From assembly GCA_947561395.2 (NCBI GenBank), contig OX387188.1, positions 38,497,942 through 38,561,941 on the forward strand: a DNA stretch of 64,000 bases. Reading direction: 5' to 3'. Source of the DNA: Buxus sempervirens. Its lineage: Eukaryota; Streptophyta; Magnoliopsida; Buxales; Buxaceae. The notes beneath the pieces are model-generated. The model worked only from the letters and a program-made list of their open reading frames with translations, had not been told where the DNA came from and ran no database searches. This document shows, in pieces, positions 1 to 9,800 of the stretch (within the stretch, counting starts at the first letter, position 1; each line of letters starts with the position of its first letter). Made by a program: the position numbers and the translations under genes.

Positions 1-188
1 TGGACAATATCTTATTGAGTATGGGTTTGGGACGTTACACCTTTGATGCGGTCTCCTGTTTAACTGTTCCCAAAATCAGCTTTTGAACTAGAGTGAGAAG
101 ATGGCTAGATTTGAAGACTCGTGGATGAGAGAGAGAGATTTTTAATTGTGTTATATAGGGGTTTGATTTTGTAAATTTGAAATAGTTT

Positions 189-951
189 TAGGCATGTTTG
201 ATTTTTAAAAACCTTAAAATTAAAAGAAGTTCTAAATTACACTTTCACCCCTCTTTATAATTTCTTTTGATAATATTAGGGGCTAATATATTAAATTAAT
301 AAGTTCTTGTAGCTATATCTTACTATTTATTTTATGGCTATAATTTTATTACTTAACAGCACTGAAGCAGGGATAATCAAAATAAAATGAGGTGGCTGTA
401 ACAACTGACGGGCTCAAGATCTCAATTTGGTATGAGCTTGGCGGCTACAGGAGTGTACCGTTGCCCTCATTGCTCGCGAAAAAAAAAACAAAACAAAACA
501 GAGAGAAGGGACCGGCGCCATACTTCACCTCTTCCTTGAGGATCTTGGCAAGTGCCGAATCTCTCGCTGCTAGGCTAACATAAATTATATATATAGTAAA
601 TATTTATAATAAATAAATATATATACATAAAACGATTTTTTTTTCAAAATTATACATAAATATAAAATTGTAAAAAAAAAGTTGTATATGAAAGATAAAT
701 ATATATATAATTTTAATTGAAAAAACAGTAAAAAATTATTATAATGATATACAAAACATACATAGCAAAACCCAAAAAACAGTAAGTATTATCAAATGGG
801 TTTTTTGTCACCTGTTTTCGAAAACCCAAAAAAATAATAATTGTTACCAAACGGGTTTCTTATCACCTGTTTTAAAAAAACTAAAAAACGGTTGAAAAAG
901 TTTTTAGTTTTCAAACTGTTTTTAAAAAAAACGTTACCAAATGGCCTCTAA
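189..951. repeat. AT-rich degenerate DNA-transposon-like repeat
   Basis: The left edge reads TTTTAGGCATGTTTGATT and the right edge reads CCAAATGGCCTCTAAA. These look like a weak inverted pair of the type seen at ends of small plant hAT-like elements. Inside, from about 765 to 900, a segment of roughly 75 bases with the phrase CACCTGTTTT is present twice in diverged form. No plausible gene is visible here or in bases 1-188. The edges are judged by eye and could be wrong. Confidence 0.3.
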
Positions 952-1411
952 ATCAATGGTGGATATGGCTACCAGCCAACTACTTGTGTGTCTAATGTGT
1001 CCTATCGTTTCTCATTTTCCCTCTCTATCAAGAGAGCGGGACGGAAAGGTCATTCAGTGAGCGAGAACAAAAAGAGACTTGTCTTTCTAAGATTCACAAG
1101 TGTGGGAAAGTCCCTGTCAGTTATTCGGGGTTTTGGCTGTTTTACGTCTATATTCCTTGGAAACTAGAAGGTAACGTATTAGACCCACTCGACTTGTAGT
1201 TAAATTTCAATCCTTCTGGAGAAAAATTGGCCACTAGTTATTGGTGGATGCTGTAGCTCTTAGCATCAAGGTTAAATTGGATTTCTATTCATCTTAAACG
1301 TGGTATATCTTGCGAAGATTGTTTTTGTGTGAAGGGTCTACCTCCTTTATAAGAGATGGATAATGTTAATGTTATCTGGTTTTGTTTATGCTTGGGTATG
1401 GTGATTGTATC
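951..1411 (+). repeat. Truncated duplicate of the CHUP1 upstream leader
   Basis: This block matches 6115-6588, just upstream of the CHUP1 start codon, in the same orientation. From 1178 onward I count about 14 differences over roughly 230 bases. A CTCTATCAAGAG mini-hairpin, the AGAAGGTAACG donor-like site and the phrase ACCTCCTTTATAAGAGATGG occur in both. Similarity stops at about 1411, where unrelated repeat sequence begins. No CHUP1 coding exon follows this copy. It is either a duplicated promoter/leader or what remains of a larger duplication. Confidence 0.85.
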
Positions 1412-1715
1412 AGAGTTGGATTTGGGTCTAGTAGTCCATGGCTGGTGTGGGTCATGGCGTTGCTCATAGGAGGTGGCTGGACCAACAAGGACTGATCCAT
1501 GAAGGATTGGCAGGCTTCTGGTTAGCAAGGCATTGCACAAGGACCTGCAATCCTGAAAGAGGGGAGATTGTGACATCCCAATTTCATATCGAAAATGGAT
1601 AAATGCCCGGTAAGATAAAAGAGTCAGGGAAAACACTTAACTTGACAATGCGCCTTTTGAGGACAAAACCGTACGGACTTAGCCTGAAGGGCATAATACC
1701 TTGCTTGGTTGAGTC
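1412..1715 (+). mobile_element. LTR-type retroelement fossil fragment (non-autonomous class)
   Basis: A purine-rich tract near 1556-1566 is followed by TGTGACATCCCAATTTC, which resembles the start of long terminal repeats in small non-autonomous plant LTR elements. The phrase GAGGACAAAACCG further on is also typical of such repeats. Only a short broken piece is present, with no coding capacity. The family assignment rests on remembered motifs. Confidence 0.4.
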
Positions 1716-2090
1716 ATTATAGTTCTAACAAACCCTAATAAGCTCCTATGAGCATTTAGGTCATACCAAACCCATTCCTAAGCCTATTGGACTGGTAGTG
1801 AGGCAAGTTCAAGGCAACCTAAATATGTTATATTTTAAGAAATTTAATATAAAATATATAATATAGTTACTTATAAGGTATATAGAAATATATATTAATT
1901 GTAAAATATATGAAAACATATATGAATGACTTTATTGGAATGATAAGGGTATAGGTTGGGTTCAGGGCAATTCAGGAGCGGTTAGGGTAATCCGTAACCC
2001 TATTTATGTCTTACCAAACCCTAAACATTAGGGACGGTTTACCAATTTAACTTCTCCCGTTGCCAACTTTACATTAGGGGTTTCAAAAAA
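1716..2090. repeat. Probable decayed hAT-type MITE
   Basis: The stretch contains several ACCAAACCCTAA and GTTAGGGT phrases and ends in CCCGTTGCCA, a layout like the better-preserved element at 54679-55034. No clean terminal repeat or target duplication was found, so the limits are approximate. Confidence 0.25.
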
Positions 2091-2305
2091 TAATTTTTTT
2101 AAGACCTGTTTAAATAAGGAAAAAATAAAAGAGAGGGAAATTTAGCCAAAATTAGAATTTAGCTTAAGTTTCCAATACAACTAATGATTTGATATTGCAA
2201 AAGGCTAAAAAATTTTCTACACCGTACCAAGATGTGTTGTGGACCGGAGAATGAGAGGATGTGGGCCCCCATATTGCGTGGGCGGCCCACATTGCCCCGT
2301 TTCCA

Positions 2306-2712
2306 ATATTATGAAAAAACTCTTGGGAAAATTACGAAAAAGGGTCACTTTTTTAACATATTTATAAAACAGTCCACTAAAATGTCTAATTGCAAAAAAG
2401 GGCCCCTTTTCCTCGATAATTATAAAAAAGTCCATCGAAATTAAATTACAAAATTACTTTTAAAAAATAATTAAATTTGAGGATCATTTTATTTGGGACA
2501 CAAACTTCTTACATGGGACACAAACTCATCTTACATGGGACACAAACGCATAATATGCAGAGACAAGCGGTTTGTCTATAATAAAATGACATTATTTTTG
2601 AAAATTAGTCTTTTTTTTTTCAATTTGACATCTTATTGGATTGTTTTTATAAATATTTTTAAGAAGTCACACTTTTTCAAAATTTTCCCAAAACTCTTTT
2701 ATAATACAAAAA
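2306..2712. mobile_element. Foldback DNA element with arms of about 100 bases
   Basis: The left arm (2306-2415) and the reverse complement of the right arm (about 2595-2712) match with scattered changes. Shared blocks include GGGAAAATT, ATATTTATAAAA and the AATGTC/GATGTC segment. The central spacer has three tandem copies of GGGACACAAAC (about 2494-2550) separated by CTTACAT-type spacers. This is the structure of a foldback or long-TIR MITE. No clear target duplication was seen. Short reading frames across it (2217-2444 and 2493-2723) are by-products of the arms. Confidence 0.6.
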
Positions 2713-2794
2713 GTGTTTGTTAAAAGTTTCAATTCACAAGTGGTGGTAAATTTTTCTTGACCCTAAGAAAAATTTTGAAATATCTGGTTTAAAT

Positions 2795-2872
2795 CTTAAA
2801 TGCACACTAAAGTTTCTAATCATATTATCTTAGCTTAAATGCACACTAAAGTTTCTAATCATATTATCCTAG
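2795..2872. repeat. 39-base tandem duplication
   Basis: Two adjacent 39-base units begin CTTAAATGCACACTAAAG and differ at one position near their 3' ends. The high identity indicates a recent local duplication. Confidence 0.9.
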
Positions 2873-2879
2873 ACCCATG

Positions 2880-3379
2880 TAAGTTTTTAGGCACGATTAA
2901 AAAGCTGTGGCCTACACATCTCACTTTATGATCCAAATTCATTGGTAAAGTTACAAGTGCGCCACTAAAAATGAAAAATAGGAGAGCAAATTTCAAAAGT
3001 TGAAGTTGATTTGACACAGTAAAAAATGCGCCGTCTAATGACTCTAATCAACTTTATATCGGTTTGGACTACCAAAAAAAACACTTTATATCGGTTTGAG
3101 TTGGTTTTAACAAATTTGGTTCAGTTTTCAAAACCTCAAACTTGAATTATGCTGGTTCTGTTTTGGATGTCTCGGTTAAACCGAGGCGAGCCAAAACCTG
3201 ACTTACAAATTTTATTTCACTTTTTAACCAAACCAAAGTAAACTAAACTAAACTAATGTATATATACAATTGTGTGTGTATATTTATGTAGTTAATATAG
3301 TTATGACGTAAAGACAAGGCTTCTCATTACACATACATATCACAAATAAAAGTTATATTTATAATATCTATATCTTCTA
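2880..3379. other. AT-rich intergenic DNA without a gene
   Basis: No supported gene. From about 3060 to 3250 the sequence is rich in GGTTTGGTT/AACCAAACC-type words, as found in decayed plant hAT-like MITEs. The rest is simple AT-rich DNA. Confidence 0.4.
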
Positions 3380-3627
3380 TCTATACTATATATAATGATA
3401 ATAGGCTCCTTTGGAAGCGTGCCAACAACTATGCACAACTTCTATAAAAAACCCTTATCGTTTATTAATATAGGGTAAAAATGCCTATTTATTTAAACTA
3501 TGGACAGTTACAAAACTGTTAATTGTTCCTCGATCTCTCTTTATGTGCAATCCTGCATGTGCACCTTAATAATCTATACTATACATAACGAGAAGAGGCC
3601 CCGAATCGTGCCGAACAAAATGCTTAG
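3380..3627 (+). mobile_element. Two Helitron-like 5' ends
   Basis: TCTATACTATATATAATG at 3380 and TCTATACTATACATAACG at 3573 are each followed by a related AGGCTCC/AGGCCCC and CGTGCC segment. Plant Helitrons commonly begin with TC in a TCTATACTAT-type context. The two starts about 190 bases apart suggest one element inserted beside another. No 3' CTRR end with hairpin was identified, so extents are unknown. Confidence 0.35.
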
Positions 3628-4081
3628 TAGAGGTGGCAATGGGTCGGGTTGATGTATGGGGTTAACGAGCCAAGGCTCAACCCGAACCCGCCCATTTAAT
3701 AAACGGGTTGGAATATCCCAACCCTAACCCAACCCGCTCTAACCCGCCAACCCGTTTAAATAATTTAAATTACTACTAAAAATTAAAAATTTTAATTCAT
3801 TCTAATATCAAAGTCTATACAAATTCTATTTTTTAATTCATTTTAATATTAAAGGACACCTAACAAGCATAATAACACAACAATCATTAAAATATAACTA
3901 AAATAATATGAAGAAAATAATTAAAACATACTAATAAAGTTTTAAAAGACTTTACTTGTCATCAATGCGTCAATTTATTGAAATAGTCAACCCTAACCCA
4001 ACCCGTTTATTGAAACAGTCAACCCTAACCCGCTTAAGACCGGGCGGGTTGGCGGGTCATGGGTTACAATTGCCACCTCTA
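3628..4081. mobile_element. hAT-superfamily MITE with 8-base target duplication
   Basis: The element begins TAGAGGTGGCAAT and ends with its exact reverse complement ATTGCCACCTCTA. Inside each end is a GGGTCGGGTT / AACCCGCC-type sub-terminal segment. The flanking octamers are ATGCTTAG (3620-3627) and ATGCTCAG (4082-4089), a 7 of 8 match, as expected for the 8-base hAT target duplication. It is 454 bases, AT-rich in the middle, and encodes nothing. It appears to have inserted into one of the Helitron-like sequences upstream. Confidence 0.85.
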
Positions 4082-4439
4082 ATGCTCAGTTTTTCAAAAC
4101 AGTCCTTACACACTCTTGAAAAGATTTATTAATAAAAGGGTGGAATGGTCAAAACTGCCTCAACTTTTCCAAAAACTAACAATCAGTTTTACAACTATTC
4201 CCTCTAACATTATATCCTTTTGTCCCTTCTTACTCATGTGCACTATGAACATCCAGCCAGCCCGATAATTCCCATATATGACCAAGCTCGTCGAAGAACT
4301 TGTCGGGCTTTTAAAAATCTTGCGTAACCCAACCTTATGAACAACCAATTGGTGACGAAGCCTATCCAAAAAAACGAGCCGGTCACCACAGCCAATGAAC
4401 AACCTTAATAAAAGTCGCTGGACACTTCTGTTACTTGTC

Positions 4440-4657
4440 CACTGAAATTGTCCACAATGTTTTCCTGATTTGCTCATTGATGTGACTGTGAGATGTTGCC
4501 ATGTGGAGCATCTTACGATCAGTCTTATTTGAATGTTGTAAATGTTTTAGGTGGTCCCCACATGGAAAAAACATTGGCTATGAGATGCTCTACATGACAG
4601 CATCTCATGGCCACATCAAGGAGCAAATCAGGAAAGCATGGCAGACGATTTGCTTCC
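4440..4657. mobile_element. Mutator-type MITE, copy A
   Basis: Inverted ends share AAATTGTC/AAATCGTC, then TTTCCTGATTTGCTC and TGATGTG-type blocks, for about 70 bases per arm. GTTACTTGTC is found directly on both sides (4430-4439 and 4658-4667), which fits a Mutator-type target duplication of 9 bases plus one. The inner arms repeat GAGATG. It is non-coding and related at its ends to copy B at 4727. Confidence 0.75.
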
Positions 4658-4726
4658 GTTACTTGTCTCTGCAACTTACTAAAGTATTTTTATATTATTA
4701 ATTAGACGGTTTGGATTGGACAATAG

Positions 4727-4930
4727 GGGACGAAATTGTCTGCCGCAAGATTGTGCAGTAGACATGTGCGGCACCGTGAGATGTTGCCATGTGTAACATC
4801 TCACGGCTTGTATTTTTCATGTTAAAGTGTCTTTTCACATTGAAAACTGTGAAAAGACACAGGCCGTAGCAACATCTCAAGGAGGTTGCAAATGCCTGCC
4901 GCACCACATTGCGGCAGACGATTTCAACCC
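4727..4930. mobile_element. Mutator-type MITE, copy B
   Basis: The ends read GGGACGAAATTGTCTGCCGC and, on the other strand, GGGTTGAAATCGTCTGCCGC. A perfect 9-base duplication GGACAATAG flanks it (4718-4726 and 4931-4939), the length typical of Mutator-like elements. The centre holds a tight stem, GTGTCTTTTCAC against GTGAAAAGACAC (about 4827-4860). The whole 204-base element is a palindrome that would fold if transcribed. Confidence 0.88.
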
Positions 4931-4939
4931 GGACAATAG

Positions 4940-5818
4940 TGTCTGAATTTACACAGTAATGCGCACCAGAACAGCAAGTCCTCATGTAATGTGATGAAGT
5001 GACACGATATGCCACGATTAAACATGAAAACTTCTTTGTGCCAAAAAGTCTATATGTCGAGTTTAAGGATCACACAAAAAGCTACTTTCTTCCCACTTGC
5101 TTGGCTGCTTCTCCCAAGTCTCACTCTCATCCAATAAACAAAAGGCTAGGAAGTAAGCAACAATTTTACCTTTCCAAGCCCCATCTTCTTCTATCTTTGT
5201 TTTATCGTGAAACCAGTGAATTTTCTTTTTGTATCGAAAAACAATTTTATAAAGGTCAAAACCACTTTTTTGTCAAAGCTAAATTATAGTGCGTCCTACA
5301 CGCAAATAAATGCGTCGTATAAATTAGGCATACAAAATTGTCTATGGTTGGGCAAATAAGTGCACCCAAAATTAATCTTATATTATTCTTTTTGAGAAAA
5401 AAAAACTTATTTATACTATCATATAATGCCAACCTTTGTTCTTGCTTGATATTTTATACCCAAAATACCCTTTAATTTTTTTTTTCTAATTTACTTAAAT
5501 ACCAAGATTTGTACTATTGTGCATATGAGTATCATAAGTAATTGCCTACAAAACATTATATTCCCAAAAGGCCCTTCTTTGCTTCTAATTCTTTTGCTAT
5601 GTGCATACCTTGCCCTACAATACAAAGAAAAAATATATCTAAAAAATTTTAAAATAATTACAGACAAAAAAAAGGAAGAAGGTCTAAACATGGAAGAAAA
5701 AATATATCTAAAAATTTTAAAATAGTTATAGGTAACAAAAAAAAAAAAAAAAAGTACCACCAAACATGTGAATTGGTGCATCCAAAATGGCCTATAACTA
5801 AGCAATTAGAATTAACAC
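4940..5818. other. Intergenic AT-rich DNA, no gene seen
   Basis: No supported feature. A phrase AAGAAAAAATATATCTAAAAA occurs twice (about 5626 and 5694), and poly-A/T tracts are common. Short reading frames here show no recognisable protein. Confidence 0.5.
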
Positions 5819-6028
5819 TTTTTTTTTTTGGAATTCAGGGTATTTAAGCCTGCTTATGCTCAACTGACTAATCCCTGAGGGCTCATGCAAGACCCTGCAA
5901 CCCACGCGGTCCGAGTAAATCCCGAACCTTATGCAGGTGGCCCAGGAGAGTTTGAATCTGAGACCTCGAAGGGAGCAAACCTCTAGGCCCAGGTATTGAG
6001 GCCAACCCGCTGGCCTTAATCAGGCAAT
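5819..6028 (-). mobile_element. Probable tRNA-derived SINE, minus strand
   Basis: On the minus strand the unit runs from about 6028 down to an A-tail (11 T on the plus strand, 5819-5829). It contains an A-box-like TGGCCTCAATACCTGG and, about 45 bases on, a B-box-like GATTCAAACTC. These are the two internal RNA polymerase III promoter parts of tRNA-related SINEs. No clean target duplication was found. The element lies directly upstream of the CHUP1 leader. Confidence 0.45.
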
Positions 6029-6113
6029 GGTCCCACCTCCATCAGATGCTCAGAGTAGCAGATTAGGGTTTCTGTTGTGGACCAGACAGAAGTGGGTCCA
6101 TCAATTGGGCATC

Positions 6114-6809
6114 CAAATCAAACGGTGGACACGGCTACCAGCCAACTGGCTGTGTGTGTAATATGTGTCCTATCGCTTCTCGTTTTCCCTCTCTATCAAG
6201 AGAGCGGGACGGAAAGATACAGCATTAACCATTCAGTGAGGGAGAACAAAAAGAGACTTGTCTTGCTAAGATTCAAAAGCGTGGGAAAGTCTCTGTTGGT
6301 TATTTTGGGTTTTTGGCTGTTTTACGTCTATCTTCCTTGAAAGGGAGAAGGTAACGTACTAGACCCACCCGACTTGTAGTTAAATTTCAATCCTTCTGGA
6401 GAAAAGTTGGCCACTAGTTATTGGTGGATGCTGTAGCTCTTAGCATCAAGGTTGTATTGGATTTCTATTCATCCTAAAAGTTGTATATCTTGCCAAGATT
6501 GTTTCTGTGTGAAGGGTCTACCTCCTTTATAAGAGATGGATAATGTTAATGTTATCTGGGCATGTTTATGGTTGGATATGGTGATTGTATCTGCTTAATT
6601 TCTAGTTTCTGATATGGGTTTTATATAGGACGGGATTTGGTTTTCTGGGTTGATTTTTCCAGGAATCACCTCGGCCGGAGTGACTGTTATGGTTTTGTCT
6701 CAGGTGAGCTGATGGTTTGGGTCACCAGATATGAGGGGTGCAGGGAAATGGGTTGGTGGGTTACCGGAGGTAAGTCGGAGATTAAGAGCTGTTTGTTAAC
6801 GATATCTTC
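6114..6809 (+). promoter_or_regulatory. CHUP1 promoter and 5' leader region
   Basis: The region from the SINE to the CHUP1 start codon has no coding exon. Its first 475 bases are duplicated at 951-1411. A donor-like AGAAG/GTAACG at about 6351 and an acceptor-like TTTTTCCAG at about 6662 would allow an intron in the 5' untranslated region. This is inference; no transcript evidence is available. The 87-residue open frame from 6077 is not conserved in the duplicate and is not called a gene. Confidence 0.45.
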
Positions 6810-9800
6810 ATGATTGTGAGGTTGGGCTTCCTGGTTGCTGCGTCAATTGCAGCTTATGCAGTTAGGGAGCTTAATGTCAGAACATCAAGGAATCCGTCAG
6901 GTACTCAGTAATTTTCCTATTGCGCCTTCTTTTTGTTGTTATAATAGTATGAATTTTATTGAGATAATTTCTGATTTCCTGTTTTACTCCGGTGATTATA
7001 TATCCAGAAAACAGTGAACCAAATGAAGGAGAAGAAAAAGAGCAGCTTACAGATTCTAACATCAATTCAGAAGAGGTGCATGTAAGTACTTCCACAGTTC
7101 TCAGTTCTTTTTTATTTTTATTTTTTGTTATTATTATATTTTACTCTGCAAATTTGAAGTACTACCCAAAATTTTTTTTATTATTTTGGGCTTTTTTTCA
7201 TGGTTATTGATGATTGAGAGTGGGTGTTTTTACCCTTTTCAGGGACAGGTGGAAGAGGAGGAAGAAGAGGTTAAAAGGATTAGCAGCATTATAAACCCAG
7301 CTTTGGGAAATTCAGCAGCTCTTGAAGAGGAAGATATTTTACCTGAATTTGAGGATCTTCTTTCTGGGGAGATTGAGTTCCCTCTACCAAATGACAAGTT
7401 TGACACCAAGAGTGCTTCCTTGACAGAGAGAGACAAAGTATATGAAAATGAGATGCAAAACAATGCAAATGAACTAGCGCGGTTAAGGAGTTTGGTAAAG
7501 GAATTGGAAGAGAGGGAAGTTAAGCTTGAAGGGGAATTACTCGAGTATTACGGTCTGAAGGAGCAGGAGTCAGATATTCTGGAGCTGCAAAGGCAGCTCA
7601 AGATCAAGACAGTTGAGATAGACATGCTGAACATTACCATCAATTCCTTGCAGACCGAGAGGAAAAAACTTCAAGAGGAGGTATCACAGGGAGTTTTAGT
7701 GAGGAAAGAGCTGGAAGTGGCTAGGAACAAGATCAAGGAGTTGCAGAGGCAGATCCAGCTTGATGCAAACCAGACAAAGGGCCAATTATTGATGCTCAAA
7801 CAACAAGTTACTGGTCTTAAGGCAAAGGAGCAGGAAGCCATCAAGATTGATGCTGAGGTTGAGAAGAAGCTCAAAGCTGTGAAAGAATTAGAGGTGGAAG
7901 TTGTGGAGCTTAAGAGGAAAAACAAAGAGCTTCAACATGAGAAGAGAGAGTTGACTGTAAAACTGGATGCTGCTGAAGCTAGAGTAACAGCCCTCTCCAA
8001 TATGACAGAGGTAATATCTTATATGTATGTCTGTTTACATGCACATAAGAATGCTAGCATGTGATTAAAAACTTGCATTTTCTTATGACCTTTTGTGATT
8101 TATGTTTACTGGTTATCTTTTATTTCAATTCTCTATATTTGCTTGTCTGTAATGCCTTGAGACTTCCGTTGGACAGCTACTTTATATTCATGATGCTATC
8201 AAAAGTTGTTTTTGCATTGGGGGTTTTTGTTTGATTTAGCAATTTTGTTCAATAAATGGGGTGCACTTGTTATATAGAATAGGAAGCATATTGTAATTAT
8301 ATGTAATTCTAATATAATTTCTATTGTGAAGAATTCAATTATTTTTAATGGAGAAGATGCTGTGGCTTCTTAATATCATCATGACCCAACCATGTTTTAA
8401 GTTTGGGGATATATTTAGTAAATTTATACTTACCATTAAAATTGGCTTCACACTGCTGCAGAGTGAAATAGTTGCTAAAGCAAGGGAGGATGTCAATGGT
8501 TTGAGGCATGCAAATGAAGACCTCTTGAAGCAAGTCGAAGGGCTCCAGATGAACAGGTTCAGTGAAGTTGAAGAGCTGGTCTACCTACGGTGGGTGAATG
8601 CTTGCCTGAGGTATGAACTCCGGAACTACCAGACTCCTGCAGGGAAGACATCTGCCCGTGATCTCAGCAAGAGTTTGAGCCCCAAATCCCAACAGAAGGC
8701 TAAACAGCTAATGTTAGAGTATGCAGGATCAGAGCGGGGGCAGGGAGACACCGATGTTGAAAGCAATTTTTCTCACCCTTCCTCTCCTGGGAGTGAGGAC
8801 TTTGACAATGCTTCCATAGACAGCTCCATTGGTAGATATAGTAATGTCAGCAAAAAACCTAGCTTAATCCAGAAGCTGACGAGGTGGGGAAAAAGCAAGG
8901 ATGATTCAAGTGCACTTTCATCGCCATCTAGGTCCTTTGGGGCCGGTTCTCCGAGCAGGACTAGCATGAGCCATAGATCATCAAGGGGTCCACTGGAAGC
9001 TCTGATGCTAAGGAATGCAAGTGATAGTGTGGCCATTACTACATTTGGGAATATGGAGGATCCTACTGAATCTCCAGAAACACCAAACCTCCCTCGCATC
9101 AGAACGCAGGTTTCTTCTAGTGACTCACTAAACAATGTAGCATCATCATTTCAGCTAATGTCCAAATCAGTTGAAGGGGTTTTGGATGACAAGTATCCTG
9201 CATACAAGGACCGGCACAAGTTGGCCTTAGAGAGGGAGAAGGCAATCAAGGAGAAAGCTGAGCAAGCAAGAGCACAGAGATTTGGTGACAGTTCAAAGAT
9301 GAATTTGAGCTCTGAGTCTAGAGCCAAGGTGGAAAGAGACAAGCCCATAATGTTGCCACCAAAACTTTCCCAAATAAAGGAGAAGGTTGTTACTGCTAGT
9401 GCTAGTGATTCAAATGAGCAACCCAGTGACAGTAACAATGCTGATTCACCAGCAGTGAGCAAGATGAAATTTGCGCACATTGAGAAGAGGGCTCCAAGGG
9501 TGCCCCGGCCACCACCTAAGTCATCAGGTGGTGCTTCTGGTGCTGTCGGTACTAATGCTAATCCTTCAAGAGGAATTCCAGCCCCTCCCCCAAGGCCACC
9601 AGTTCCACCAGGTGCTCCACCACCCCCACCCCCACTTGGGGGACCACCTCGCCCACCTCCTCCCCCAGGAAGTTTACCTAGAGGGGCTGGTGATAAGGTT
9701 CACCGTGCTCCTGAACTTGTTGAACTTTATCAGTCTTTAATGAAACGTGAGGCTAAAAAGGACACCACTGCTTTGACTTCTTCAACATCCAATGCAGTTG

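Noticed and set aside
6077-6340. 87-aa open frame with a hydrophobic stretch upstream of CHUP1
   Set aside because: It spans the boundary between unrelated sequence and the duplicated leader, and the frame is not kept in the copy at 951-1411.
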